A stretch of 64,000 bases of DNA from Acidimicrobiales bacterium. GTDB taxonomy: Bacteria > Actinomycetota > Acidimicrobiia > Acidimicrobiales > Poriferisodalaceae. The stretch is taken from assembly GCA_014239555.1 (NCBI GenBank), contig JAAZYR010000007.1, positions 67,141 through 131,140 of the forward strand, in the 5' to 3' direction. Shown here one piece after another: positions 7,781 through 17,242 of the stretch (position 1 is the first letter of the stretch; each line of letters starts with the position of its first letter). The notes under the pieces are model-generated. The model had not been told where the DNA came from and ran no database searches. It saw only the letters and a program-made list of their open reading frames with translations. Position numbers and translations under genes: made by a program.

Positions 7781-10324
7781 TCAACTCCTCATACGTTCGC
7801 CGAGGGGGTCGAACAGTGGCTCCGTGATCATTACCGCGGTTCGCATCACGCCAAGGACTTCGATGTGCCAACCCTCCGAAAAAGACGATAATTCGGCGGG
7901 GATATACCCCAACGCCACCGATTGACCCGAATGATGGGCGTAACCCCCTGACGTCACCCAACCAACCACTTCACCCTCGTACCAAATCGGTTCGTCACCG
8001 ACGACATCAGCTGCCTCGGGGCCTTCGGGAACATTGACCACCCAAGTGCGCAAGGACTTTCTCGATTCGCGGTCGTGAACAGTTGACAGCGCCGCGGCGC
8101 CCACGAAGGCACGATTTAGATCGATAAAGCGATCCAGGCCCGCCTCAAAGGGATCGTAGATGGGGCGGTACTCGCGAGCCCATGAACCAAAGCTTTTTTC
8201 GAGGCGAAGGCTTTCTAAGGCGTCGGCCCCAAAGGGTTGAATTCCGAGATCACGCCCATTCTCCATCAGTAAGTCAAACAAGTAACGCTGGTAACTCGAA
8301 GGCACCCAGAATTCGTACCCAAGGTCGCCGGTAAATGTGAGTCTGCCCGTAATAGTTGGGGCGAGCCCAACTTCTAACCTCTGGAATTTCATGAACGAAA
8401 ACGAATCATTGGAAACGTCAACGGTGACGCACCGTTCAAGTAATTGCCGACTTTTAGGGCCAGCGATTGATAAACCCGCGAGCTCGTAGCCACACGTGCG
8501 GTACCAAGCCTCATCACCTGCCCATGTGGCAAGCATCGAGTCGAAATAACGTTCGTAATACCGTTCGGCGATTCCCGAACCGAAGACAAAAAATCGCTCC
8601 GAGACATCAGTGTTGGACGTGGCGCCACCCACGACTGTGTGCAGCGGTCCTTCTGGTTGACCAATGGCCGGAGCAAGACATCCAACAGTTAGATCCCCGA
8701 TCAGTCCGCCGTTCTCATTGACCATTGGAGTTAGCGACAGGCGGCTGTGTTGTGGGATGCGCCCAGCAAGAATCCATGCAAGGAAACCACGGGCTCCCGG
8801 CCCTCCAAACTCGAATTTAGAAAACCCAGACGTCTCGATGACGCCTACCCCGTTTCGAACGGCAGCGCTTTCTCTGGCGACGGAATCCCACGAATTAGAC
8901 CTGTGCCACGTGAGTTCCTCAACAGGCGGCGAACCCTTGTCTTGAAACCATCGGGGAGTTTCAAGGCCAAACGAGTTGCCCCAAACAGCATTTTGTTCGT
9001 CCCAGCGGTCGTGGGCTGCTGTTGTTTGCAGAGGCCGCGCCACGGGGAGGAATTCGTTTGGGTACGTGATCCGAAATCGCCGACCATAATTCTCTTTGAC
9101 TTTGGCCATAGTGAATGAAGAGGTCGCGAAATCACCGTAACGGCTGACATCCATTCCCCAAATATCGAATCCTGGGTCACCGCTGGTCATCCAATTAGCT
9201 AACGCTAACCCCACCCCACCGCCTTGGGATAGCCCGGCCATGACAGCGCAGGCACACCAGTACCCCGGAAGTCCGCGCACTGGTCCAAGAAGAGGATTTC
9301 CATCGGGAGAAAAAGTAAAAGGACCATTAACCACCTGCCGTAACCCAGCCTCAGCGAATATCGGAAAATGAGCGAATCCAACGTCGAGGTTCTCCGCGAT
9401 GCGGTCAAGATCGGGTGCGAGAAGTTGCATCCCGAAATCCCACGGAGTTTGCTGAGGCGACCAGGGGTGGCCATCATGTTCGTAGGTGCCGAGAAGAAGC
9501 CCGCCTCCTTCTTGTCGCATGTAGATTTCGCCACCGAAGTCAATGCTGTGAAGAATTTGGTGGCCGGTTGCTTCGTTGTAAGCGGCTACTTCGGGGAGGT
9601 CTTCGGTAAGAATGTAGGTGTGTTCCATCGCCAGCACAGGTAAGTCGATTCCGACCATTCGGCCGACCTCGCGTGCCCATAATCCACCAGCGTTGACCAC
9701 GTGTTCACATGAAATTGTTCCGAGGTCTTCGCCCGTGCTGGTACGAATCGTGTGGACTTGCCAAATACCGTCGGAGTTCCGCTCAAGAGCTCGCACCCAC
9801 GTGTCGCGGTGGACCTGCGCACCGTTATCGCGGGCCGCCTTAGCGAAGGCATGCGTCACGCCCGAAGGGTCGACGTGGCCTTCGTGAGCGTCGTACATCG
9901 CCCCAACAAAATATTTCTCATCAAAAATGGGCAGTAGTTCTTTCGCTTCTGACACCGATAGAAGTTCGGTCTCCATTCCTAAATACCGGCCACGAGCGTG
10001 AGCGTTGCGTAACCAATCCATCCGCCGTTCGTCATCAGCGAGCATGACTCCGCCAGTGATCGTGATCCCACAGTCTTGACCTGAGACTTCTTCAATTTCC
10101 TTGTACAACTCGATCGTGTACTGCTGGAGCTTCGCGACGTTCGGATCTCCGTTAAGGGTGTGCATCCCGCCCGCCGAGTGCCACGTCGACCCCGCAGTCA
10201 GTTCTGTCCGCTCAAGCAGCACCACATCGGTCCATCCGGCCTTTGTTAAGTGGTACAGCACGCTGGCTCCCACAACGCCGCCACCGATTACAACGACTTG
10301 CGTTTCGCGGGGAAGATCTACCAT
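7781..10324 (-). CDS. FAD-dependent dehydrogenase fused to GcvT domain (dimethylglycine/sarcosine dehydrogenase-like)
   Basis: An 847-residue two-part protein. The N-terminal DAO-type FAD domain (about residues 1-390) begins VVVIGGGVVGASV and has GSTWHSAGG, where the histidine is the expected site of covalent FAD attachment in the DMGDH/SARDH family. The C-terminal half (about 430-847) is a GcvT-like folate-binding aminomethyltransferase domain with TGDLGYEFWV and LRLEKSFGSW. Family members oxidatively demethylate N-methylglycines and pass the one-carbon unit to tetrahydrofolate. It lies 18 bases after the MttB-type gene, and its stop is one base before the dddP-like GTG, so all three are probably one operon. 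Confidence 0.9.
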   Translation of the reverse strand: MVDLPRETQVVVIGGGVVGASVLYHLTKAGWTDVVLLERTELTAGSTWHSAGGMHTLNGDPNVAKLQQYTIELYKEIEEVSGQDCGITITGGVMLADDERRMDWLRNAHARGRYLGMETELLSVSEAKELLPIFDEKYFVGAMYDAHEGHVDPSGVTHAFAKAARDNGAQVHRDTWVRALERNSDGIWQVHTIRTSTGEDLGTISCEHVVNAGGLWAREVGRMVGIDLPVLAMEHTYILTEDLPEVAAYNEATGHQILHSIDFGGEIYMRQEGGGLLLGTYEHDGHPWSPQQTPWDFGMQLLAPDLDRIAENLDVGFAHFPIFAEAGLRQVVNGPFTFSPDGNPLLGPVRGLPGYWCACAVMAGLSQGGGVGLALANWMTSGDPGFDIWGMDVSRYGDFATSSFTMAKVKENYGRRFRITYPNEFLPVARPLQTTAAHDRWDEQNAVWGNSFGLETPRWFQDKGSPPVEELTWHRSNSWDSVARESAAVRNGVGVIETSGFSKFEFGGPGARGFLAWILAGRIPQHSRLSLTPMVNENGGLIGDLTVGCLAPAIGQPEGPLHTVVGGATSNTDVSERFFVFGSGIAERYYERYFDSMLATWAGDEAWYRTCGYELAGLSIAGPKSRQLLERCVTVDVSNDSFSFMKFQRLEVGLAPTITGRLTFTGDLGYEFWVPSSYQRYLFDLLMENGRDLGIQPFGADALESLRLEKSFGSWAREYRPIYDPFEAGLDRFIDLNRAFVGAAALSTVHDRESRKSLRTWVVNVPEGPEAADVVGDEPIWYEGEVVGWVTSGGYAHHSGQSVALGYIPAELSSFSEGWHIEVLGVMRTAVMITEPLFDPLGERMRS

Positions 10325-10342
10325 AAATGTCGGTTTCCTTGA

Positions 10343-11869
10343 TCAGAAGTCCGTTTCAACTCCACCCTCCATTACTCGCCGCGCTAGGAACTCGTTGAGT
10401 TCATCCCGACGGCTTTCAGGCATCGGAGGCTCTTCGTGGGCGGCAATTATCTGGTGTGCCAGACGTTCGGCTCGCTGGTGTGCTTCCAGGCGGCCGTTGT
10501 CGTCCCACGTTTCATAGTTACTCCATGATGAAACCATCGGTTGAAAATGTTCAGTAGCGTAACGTTCTTGTGTATGAGATGAGCCGAAGAAATGGCCTCC
10601 TGGTCCGACTTCGGCGATGGCGTCAACCGCCAAGGCGGCATCGTCGACCGTGATCGGGCGCAGCATTTCAGTAACCATGTTCAAGAGATCGGCGTCGATC
10701 ACGAACTTTTCGTACGAGGTCAACAATCCTCCCTCGAGCCAACCTGTTCCGTGGAGAAGTAGGTTCACGCCGCCCATCACCGCGCCCCAGATAGCGATCA
10801 CGCTCTCGTATGCCGATTGAGCGTCAACGCTGTTGGAGGCGTTGACATTCGAGGACCGGTACGGGAGACCATAGCGACGGGCTAACTGGCCACCTAGAAG
10901 GCATGCTTTCCAATATTCCGGCGTCCCAAAAGCGGGGCTTCCCGATCTCATATCCACGTTGGAGGTAAATCCACCGTAAGCCACCGGTGAGCCGGCACGC
11001 ACTACTTGCGTATATGCAATACCAGCGAGCGCTTCTGCGTTTTGTAGAACCACAGCCCCCGCAATGGTGACTGGAGCCATTGCACCGGCCAAGGTAAACG
11101 GGGTGATAACGATGAGTTGGTTACGCGCCGACATCTCTTGGATGCCGTGGAGCATCACCGTGTCATAGCGCAACGGTGTGCTCGCGTTAATTACAGAATA
11201 AATGCATGGCTCATTGTCGAACTGAACGTCGTCAACTCCGCGGGCAATTCTGACCATCTCGATAGCGTCAAGGTTCCGCTGCCGGCCAAGGCTGTAAACG
11301 AATGGCGCCTTATCTGACAGCGTCAACATGTCATGTGTCGCTTCTAGATGTCTAATGGAGGGATGTATGTCCATTGGTTCGACCGGGTATCCGGCGACGG
11401 TGTGAACGGCATTCAACACTTGACCCATCTTGATCAAATTTCGGTAGTCGGTGCGGTTTCCGTCGCGTCGACCTCGACCTAGCCCGGTCACGAACGGGGG
11501 GCTAGCGACCGAGGTATAGATGATGTGCTCTCCGCCAAAGTTAAGGTCTCGGTGGGATTCCCGTCCGTGGAGGGTGAATTCGGATGGTGCGGTGCCGACG
11601 AGACTCTCAACTAGGTCCGGGTCGAACCTGACGCGGTCGCCCATGATCTGTGCTCCGGCTGCGGCGAGCTGAGAACGCGCAGTTTTGTCAAGGAAGTCGA
11701 TCCCTGTTTCACGGAGAACTCGAAGCGAAGCTTGATGGATACCTTCGAGTTCATCGTCCGATACTGCGCGGAGCGGATCGAACCGCATACGGGGTTGTTC
11801 CCACGGAGGCTGTTCTGAAACCAAGTCGCGAGTCTTGGGCCTCTTAGATCGTCTACCCCGTTCAGTCAT
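10343..11869 (-). CDS. MttB superfamily (trimethylamine/betaine-type) methyltransferase, no pyrrolysine codon
   Basis: A 508-residue TIM-barrel methyltransferase of the MttB family, which moves a methyl group from a quaternary or tertiary amine to a corrinoid protein. Recognisable segments include ETGIDFLD near residue 55, SGPxF-like FHGRES region, TPFTLAGAMAPVTIAGA near 255 and the late GPGGHFFGSSHT. There is no in-frame TAG, so it belongs to the pyrrolysine-free majority, of which characterised members act on glycine betaine and related quaternary amines. No corrinoid-binding protein is seen nearby. It sits between the betaine-type importer and the dimethylglycine-dehydrogenase-like gene, which fits methylated-amine catabolism. 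Confidence 0.88.
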   Translation of the reverse strand: MTERGRRSKRPKTRDLVSEQPPWEQPRMRFDPLRAVSDDELEGIHQASLRVLRETGIDFLDKTARSQLAAAGAQIMGDRVRFDPDLVESLVGTAPSEFTLHGRESHRDLNFGGEHIIYTSVASPPFVTGLGRGRRDGNRTDYRNLIKMGQVLNAVHTVAGYPVEPMDIHPSIRHLEATHDMLTLSDKAPFVYSLGRQRNLDAIEMVRIARGVDDVQFDNEPCIYSVINASTPLRYDTVMLHGIQEMSARNQLIVITPFTLAGAMAPVTIAGAVVLQNAEALAGIAYTQVVRAGSPVAYGGFTSNVDMRSGSPAFGTPEYWKACLLGGQLARRYGLPYRSSNVNASNSVDAQSAYESVIAIWGAVMGGVNLLLHGTGWLEGGLLTSYEKFVIDADLLNMVTEMLRPITVDDAALAVDAIAEVGPGGHFFGSSHTQERYATEHFQPMVSSWSNYETWDDNGRLEAHQRAERLAHQIIAAHEEPPMPESRRDELNEFLARRVMEGGVETDF

Positions 11870-12005
11870 GGAACGGCACGAGCGTTTTGTCCCTAACGGG
11901 AGACGATGATGTTGCCATACCGGCTATTTCAGATCAGTGAGACCGTGCGGTCAATGAATGCAGCGAAATACTGTCAGAGAAACGGGTCTACAGGCGGATA
12001 ACGCG

Positions 12006-12036
12006 TAGAGGGCGGGGCTTTTGGCCCCGCCCTCTA
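12006..12036. terminator. GC-rich perfect hairpin after the importer operon
   Basis: A 13-bp perfect inverted repeat (left arm 12006-12018, right arm 12024-12036) flanks a five-base TTTTG loop. It lies 49 bases beyond the stop of the substrate-binding protein gene and before the MttB gene, both on the minus strand. Neither side has a strong T-run, so it is a weak intrinsic terminator on paper. It could instead protect the importer transcript or attenuate readthrough into the catabolic genes. Confidence 0.55.
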
Positions 12037-12084
12037 CAAACGTTATTTGTCGGTCCCTGGAGGGATCCGACGGAAACTAACTAA

Positions 12085-13251
12085 TCAACCAGCTGAACGA
12101 GCAGCTTCTAGCCAAGGATCAACTTTGTCGCGATTGTCAGCGATCCAGTCAGTGGCGAGATCTTTTGGATCAGCGCCTGCTGCTTGGGCAACGTTGGCTA
12201 CGGAGACGTCCATGACCGAAAGCACGATTTGCTTGAACAGCTCTTCAGCCGCCGGGTTGGCAGCAAGGAAGTCGTTGTTCGCAGCAGCTTGGATATCGGC
12301 TGCCGCCCAACCAATTGGGCAGAGCCCTTCGGCGTTTCTGGCAGGACACATGTCCTCGCCAATAGCAGCTGAACCTGGACGTTGATCCCAAGCTTCGCCA
12401 CCGTCTTGATCATTCGGGTTGGAGTCATCGAGGATGTAGTCCATTCCGATCCAGTAGGAATTGTCGCCTGGGCGGATGGTGGTGATGTAAGCCGACGGTG
12501 TCCACGTGTAGGCGACGACTGGCAGGCCTTCGTTGACCATGTCAGTTGCCTGAGCCCACATTGGGTCGTAACCGGCCTTTACCTGAACGAGGTTCTTGTA
12601 ACCCCCACCTTTGAGCATCGAGTTGATGATGTTGTCGCAGGTCCAGTCCTCTGGGCAGCCCATGATGTCAACCATGCCGTTGCCAGGATTGGCATCGGTG
12701 GCGTCGTAGGCCGCGATGGCGTCAGCATTGTTGTCGAGGTCTTCCAAGGTGTAGACGCCGTATTCGTCAGCGAAGCCCTTTTCAATCAGGAAGCCTTGAA
12801 GACCGCCTGCGATCATTTCTTCACCGATAACTGTGACGTGGTCACCAACTAGCGATCCGTCGGTCATTTCGCCATTTAGCCAGCTTTGGTGACCTGGCAT
12901 CCAGGAGTTTGCCCAGAAGTCCATGTCGCCTTCAGCCATCGCCATGAAGGCGTTTTGTGGCCCAAGTTCCATGTCAGCAGATTCAGAGACGGTGTAACCC
13001 AGTTCACGTAGAAGGGCGGTGAAGATCTCTGCTTGTACGTAACCGGTGCTCCAGCTTGCTCGACCGGCAACAACATCGACACCGTCACCGGGTGTCATGT
13101 TCATTGCGGCTTCGGTAGTAGCAGGAGCGGCGGTTGTCGCAGCAGCTGACGAGCTACCGGAACTGGAGTCGTCGTCACTGCCACAAGCTGCGAGTAGTAA
13201 AAGGGTGGCTGCTGCAACAGCCACCATGCGAGTCAAAGAATTCGTCTTCAT
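12085..13251 (-). CDS. proX: Glycine betaine/proline-type ABC transporter substrate-binding lipoprotein
   Basis: A 388-residue OpuAC/ProX-type binding protein. The chosen ATG at 13251 follows an AGGGAGG ribosome site and starts a lipoprotein signal ending LLLLAAC, then a Ser/Asp/Ala/Thr-rich linker. The upstream in-frame ATG at 13317 would put 22 residues before the signal and is unlikely. Aromatic residues of the kind that cage quaternary ammonium groups occur in GRASWSTGYVQ, DFWANSWMPGH and YTWTPSAY. It would capture betaine, proline betaine or perhaps DMSP outside the membrane. It is the last gene of the importer operon, 105 bases after the permease gene. Confidence 0.9.
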   Translation of the reverse strand: MKTNSLTRMVAVAAATLLLLAACGSDDDSSSGSSSAAATTAAPATTEAAMNMTPGDGVDVVAGRASWSTGYVQAEIFTALLRELGYTVSESADMELGPQNAFMAMAEGDMDFWANSWMPGHQSWLNGEMTDGSLVGDHVTVIGEEMIAGGLQGFLIEKGFADEYGVYTLEDLDNNADAIAAYDATDANPGNGMVDIMGCPEDWTCDNIINSMLKGGGYKNLVQVKAGYDPMWAQATDMVNEGLPVVAYTWTPSAYITTIRPGDNSYWIGMDYILDDSNPNDQDGGEAWDQRPGSAAIGEDMCPARNAEGLCPIGWAAADIQAAANNDFLAANPAAEELFKQIVLSVMDVSVANVAQAAGADPKDLATDWIADNRDKVDPWLEAARSAG

Positions 13252-13356
13252 AAATGGGGCCCTCCCTAGAGTCCCTGAGTGCGCGACCCCGAGGTAAATG
13301 CCCTGGGACAGCCTCAACGAGGATAGTCCACAAACCTGCGATATAGGTACATCTAG

Positions 13357-15663
13357 CTAGGAACTGACCTCTTCGTACACTTGTTTTCGATCAAATTCGG
13401 AAAGCGTGCCACGGACGCTCCCTGCGCTGGTCACGCCGGCAAAAATAATGAACAAGGCTCCAACTCCGGACACGAGGTTTGTTTCCGCAACTCGGGAGAT
13501 TGTGGCTACCCAGGCGATTCCAAGTACAAGTAGACCCAAACCGAGGCCACATACGATGGAGCACCATTGGTAGAGAAATGTTTCCTCCTTGGAAATGAGA
13601 CCTGATGCCGGTACTGCCACGAGCAATGTTAGGAGACCTATTGCGAGGGCGACCCATCCAAGGCCAGCGCCCTCATCGTTGAAACCGTCATGGATAACGT
13701 CACCTGTTCGTTGTGCGTAGGCAATCAGGGCTGTGAATTCCGCTGCGAGGCTTCCGGCGAGAGCAAGATCACCACTAGCTTCAGCTTCTTCGGCCTGCAT
13801 GACGATGTCGTCGAGCTGGATTTGGAGTTCTGGTCCGATCACCGAGTCAGCGCGGGTGTCGAACGTCCAACCTGAATAACCGGCGATCACGATTAACAGA
13901 CCCGAGAACGCCACACCGAACAGACGACCCCACCTGATCCCAGAAGCTAACGGGCGCCGCGCCCCCATAGGGGCATTCCACACCCACAGCACACTTGAAG
14001 CGGCCATGACAATGCAACCGATGAGGGTTACATAGATGCCGCTCGATCGTGAAAATTCGTTAGCAACACTTGGGGGATCACCGAGTATCGCGCTGATGGC
14101 GGTCAGTAACGCTGCGATGCTGAAGATGGTTGCGCCATCGGGGCCAAGCCAGCGACTCTTTTGTCCGGGAGTGAAAACCGATGCGTACAAAGACACTGCC
14201 AAGGCGACGACGAAGAGCAAAATGATGATCCCGAACCAGGAGCCCCCTGACGCTGCTAATCCGTTGAAGCTCTGGTTGGTGAGGCTTTCATCCGCATATC
14301 GGGCGTAGGCCGATATGTGACCGGCTCCGCTGTTCCATGGGAGGAATATTCCCACCAAGACAATGATTGATCCGAGCGCGGCGCCACCCAATGCCATGCG
14401 TTCTCGATTGCCCAAAGGCTCATACATGGCGGCGACCAAGCCACCATCGTCAGTGTCAATTCCGGGGTCAGCTGGCTCCTCGGCCTTCTGCAACAGAAGT
14501 TCGGGTGTTTTGGTGTTCTTCCAAGCGTTGGAAATTCTTGAAAAAAGCCCGCCTCGGTCGGCATCATCGGGCTGTGTAAGACGGTCCAATACCACTGCGA
14601 CTATAAAGAAAGCGAGCCCTCCGGAACCGGCTAGAGCGATGTCTTGGTTGGCGATCGCGCGGTACAGAAGTCGACCTAGACCTCCTGCACCCATGATCGC
14701 GGCTATTCCGAGCATGGAAATTGCAAGGAGCAGGGTTTGGTTGATGCCCGTCATAAGGGCCGCTCTTGCGAGTGGTAGCTGGACATCTGTGAGGACGCGA
14801 CGTTCGGACGCGCCATAGGCGCGCGCGGCTTCAACAACATCTTCGGGCACTTGTCTGATGCCAAGATTCGTGAGCCGGATCAAGGGAGGAAGGGCGAACA
14901 CCATCGTCACCATGGTCGCCGACACAAACCCAACGCCGAAGAAGAAGACGAAAGGCAACATGTACACGAATGAATGAACGACCTGCATCGCGTCTAGGAC
15001 TGGCCTGACAACGCGCCAGACTCCGTCCATGCGTCCACAAGCAACCCCAACTGGGATGCCGATCATGACGCAGAGGATCACTGCCACTGCGATAAACCCG
15101 AGGGTGCGCGCTGTCTCTTTCCAGTATTCCTCCCCGAGTAAACCGCAGATGGTCAGCCCTAGAAACGAGCCGATCCCTACTTTTAACCCACGAAAAGCCC
15201 AGCCTGCGATCAGCACTGCAATGCAGACCGTGAGCCATGACAAGCTAAGGAGCCATTGGTCTACGACAATTTTGAGCATCGTGTGAAAAGGCCATTTGAT
15301 GACGTCGAGTGTCTCTTTCATGTTGAGATCAACCCAAATGGTGACCTGCTCGACCCAATCACCCACGGGAATCTGCCATTTGTCGAGAATAGAGTTCTGT
15401 CGTTGGTCCCAGTCGCCGATGCTTCGGTACCAAATCACACCTGCCGTGGCGGCGACACCGCCGAGAATGTTGACAGCCCTACGGCTCCTTAACCCACCAA
15501 GAAGCATCAAGATGGGTATGACAAACACCGCCGCGAGAACCAAGTACTCGATACCGGTTGCGACGGCATCAGCGACCTGGGTTCCTTTGTCTAGATCGGT
15601 AAGTTTTCCTACCGTACGGTCGACAAAGTGGCCGTCGCTGCTTGCTGCGTAAAGCGGTCTCAC
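13357..15663 (-). CDS. proW: ProW-type ABC permease with long C-terminal membrane extension
   Basis: A 768-residue inner-membrane protein, more than twice the usual permease length. The transport domain lies at about residues 135-362 and holds the EAA loop EAARAYGASERRVLTDVQLP (278-298), the contact with the ATPase. Membrane segments precede it from about residue 37. After a soluble linker (about 365-410), several more hydrophobic segments run to the C-terminus, with a long acidic loop near 610-650. I recognise no family for this part. The GTG start overlaps the ATPase stop by four bases (GTGA), showing translational coupling. Confidence 0.88.
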   Translation of the reverse strand: MRPLYAASSDGHFVDRTVGKLTDLDKGTQVADAVATGIEYLVLAAVFVIPILMLLGGLRSRRAVNILGGVAATAGVIWYRSIGDWDQRQNSILDKWQIPVGDWVEQVTIWVDLNMKETLDVIKWPFHTMLKIVVDQWLLSLSWLTVCIAVLIAGWAFRGLKVGIGSFLGLTICGLLGEEYWKETARTLGFIAVAVILCVMIGIPVGVACGRMDGVWRVVRPVLDAMQVVHSFVYMLPFVFFFGVGFVSATMVTMVFALPPLIRLTNLGIRQVPEDVVEAARAYGASERRVLTDVQLPLARAALMTGINQTLLLAISMLGIAAIMGAGGLGRLLYRAIANQDIALAGSGGLAFFIVAVVLDRLTQPDDADRGGLFSRISNAWKNTKTPELLLQKAEEPADPGIDTDDGGLVAAMYEPLGNRERMALGGAALGSIIVLVGIFLPWNSGAGHISAYARYADESLTNQSFNGLAASGGSWFGIIILLFVVALAVSLYASVFTPGQKSRWLGPDGATIFSIAALLTAISAILGDPPSVANEFSRSSGIYVTLIGCIVMAASSVLWVWNAPMGARRPLASGIRWGRLFGVAFSGLLIVIAGYSGWTFDTRADSVIGPELQIQLDDIVMQAEEAEASGDLALAGSLAAEFTALIAYAQRTGDVIHDGFNDEGAGLGWVALAIGLLTLLVAVPASGLISKEETFLYQWCSIVCGLGLGLLVLGIAWVATISRVAETNLVSGVGALFIIFAGVTSAGSVRGTLSEFDRKQVYEEVSS

Positions 15664-16880
15664 ATGTAAACCTCTCGCTCGAAGGCATCGGTTAGCGCTT
15701 CAACACGGCCGAGTTCCTCCAACACGGATGTGGGATCAACTCTGCCAATCAGGCGTCCATCGGAGTCAACTACCGCTATTGGGAGGCCTTTGCCCGCTTC
15801 GCCGTAAATATCGTTCAAAGTTTGCGAGGCTTTCGCCGTCGGTACGTCGCTTCGCATGGCGCTCGCGAGAGAAGGGGTGCCTTGCGTACTAACTCTTTCG
15901 ACATCGCTCCGGGTCACCAGTCCGCAGCACTTGCCTGCTTCGTCAACCACTAGACGTTCCGGAGAAGCCACAACTGCTCGTTTGACTTCATCGAATCCAA
16001 CCGACGACTGAATCGCATCAGGAGGCGCCATGATCTCTTCAACTTTGATCACGCGACCTTGGTCTACATCTTGAACAAATTCGGCGACGTACCCGGTTGC
16101 AGGTTCTGTGAGGATCTGTTCTGGGGTGCCTATTTGCACCACCACGCCGTCTTTCATGATGCAGACGCGGTCGCCGATCCGGAGCGCCTCATTGAGATCG
16201 TGTGTGATGAACAGAATGGTTTTGTGAACTTCGGCTTGAATGGCCATTAGTTCGTCTTGCATCTGGCGCCTAATCAACGGATCGAGGGCGCTAAAAGCTT
16301 CGTCCATTAAGAGAATGTCTGGGTCGGAGGCGAGAGCGCGGGCCAATCCAACTCTTTGCTGCATCCCGCCGGACAATTCGCTCGTGGCATTGCGGGCATA
16401 GGGCTCCAGCCCTACTAGTCGAAGGGCCCTAAGCGCAGCTTCTTCTCGCTCGTTTCTCGGGACCTTTTGAACCTTTAGGCCATACGCGACGTTGTCGATG
16501 ACGTTTCGATGGGGAAAAAGAGCGAAATGTTGAAACACCATGCCCATCTTTTCGCGTCGAAAGGCCTGGAGTTCTTTGCCCCCGAGCGTTTGTACATCCA
16601 CGCCATCTACCCATACCTGCCCATGGGTAACGTCATGGAGTTTGTTGACTGTGCGAATCGCCGTCGATTTGCCAGACCCTGATAGGCCCATTACGACGAA
16701 AATCTCGCCTTTCTTGATAGAAAATGACACGTTGCTCAACCCGACAACGTGGCCCGATTGTTGTTGCACATCATTTTTGTGCATTCCCGAACGAGCTAGA
16801 TCGAAGGCTCGCCCTCGAGGTTGCGGCCCGAAGATTTTGAACACCTCTTCAAGACGAATTATTTCTTCGTTCTCTGGCAT
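15660..16880 (-). CDS. proV: Glycine betaine/proline-type ABC transporter ATP-binding protein with CBS domains
   Basis: A 406-residue ATPase that drives betaine-type uptake. Walker A is GLSGSGKS, the signature is LSGGMQQR, Walker B is ILLMDEAFSALDP and the switch histidine is in FITHDLNEAL. The C-terminal roughly 120 residues form a CBS pair (GLVTRSDVERV, GRLIGRVDP), known in OpuAA/ProV to sense ionic strength. The ATG at 16880 was chosen because the protein there begins MPENEEIIRLEEVFKIFG, as in the family; the open frame runs 92 codons further upstream without similarity. It is first in the importer operon. Confidence 0.92.
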   Translation of the reverse strand: MPENEEIIRLEEVFKIFGPQPRGRAFDLARSGMHKNDVQQQSGHVVGLSNVSFSIKKGEIFVVMGLSGSGKSTAIRTVNKLHDVTHGQVWVDGVDVQTLGGKELQAFRREKMGMVFQHFALFPHRNVIDNVAYGLKVQKVPRNEREEAALRALRLVGLEPYARNATSELSGGMQQRVGLARALASDPDILLMDEAFSALDPLIRRQMQDELMAIQAEVHKTILFITHDLNEALRIGDRVCIMKDGVVVQIGTPEQILTEPATGYVAEFVQDVDQGRVIKVEEIMAPPDAIQSSVGFDEVKRAVVASPERLVVDEAGKCCGLVTRSDVERVSTQGTPSLASAMRSDVPTAKASQTLNDIYGEAGKGLPIAVVDSDGRLIGRVDPTSVLEELGRVEALTDAFEREVYM

Positions 16881-17242
16881 TGTGGTTGCTTCGCCCCCCG
16901 GTTGGGGCCCCCGCCGAACCCTGCAAGGCAACTGGAGGCACAGCCAACATAACAGCGGTGGGTGCGCAGAGGGTTCATCCCGAGCGGAATAGCGTATCTT
17001 GCTGTGTAGCGTACCTCTGGTCGCCGTTCGCTCATTTTGCCATTGGCTAAAGTTATGACGATCAGAGCAGACAGAACGCACTAATTGAAGCGCGGCTGTT
17101 CCCATCTGGTTAGCACTCGACCGAAGGCTCGTAGTTGTTGCAATCCGAACGCCCATGACCTTCGGAAATCCATAGACGCCTGTCGATGATCCAACCCGTT
17201 GAAATAAACGGCCAAGACAGGTCGATCGCCGGGACTAAGGGT
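16881..17242. other. Intergenic region before the importer operon
   Basis: This stretch of about 360 bases has no supported gene. It should hold the promoter of the importer operon, read to the left. A short GC stem (GCCCC/GGGGC, six-base loop, 16893-16908) lies 13-28 bases upstream of the ATPase start and could affect ribosome access, but it is too small to call a riboswitch. I saw no clear sigma-70 boxes. Confidence 0.4.

Noticed and set aside
13252-13317. Longer start for the binding-protein gene
   Set aside because: It would place 22 residues ahead of a lipoprotein signal and lacks a ribosome site, whereas the ATG at 13251 has AGGGAGG.
16893-16908. GC-rich stem before the importer ATPase start
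   Set aside because: A 5-bp stem with no conserved motif is not enough for a riboswitch or attenuator call; it is only noted in the intergenic entry.
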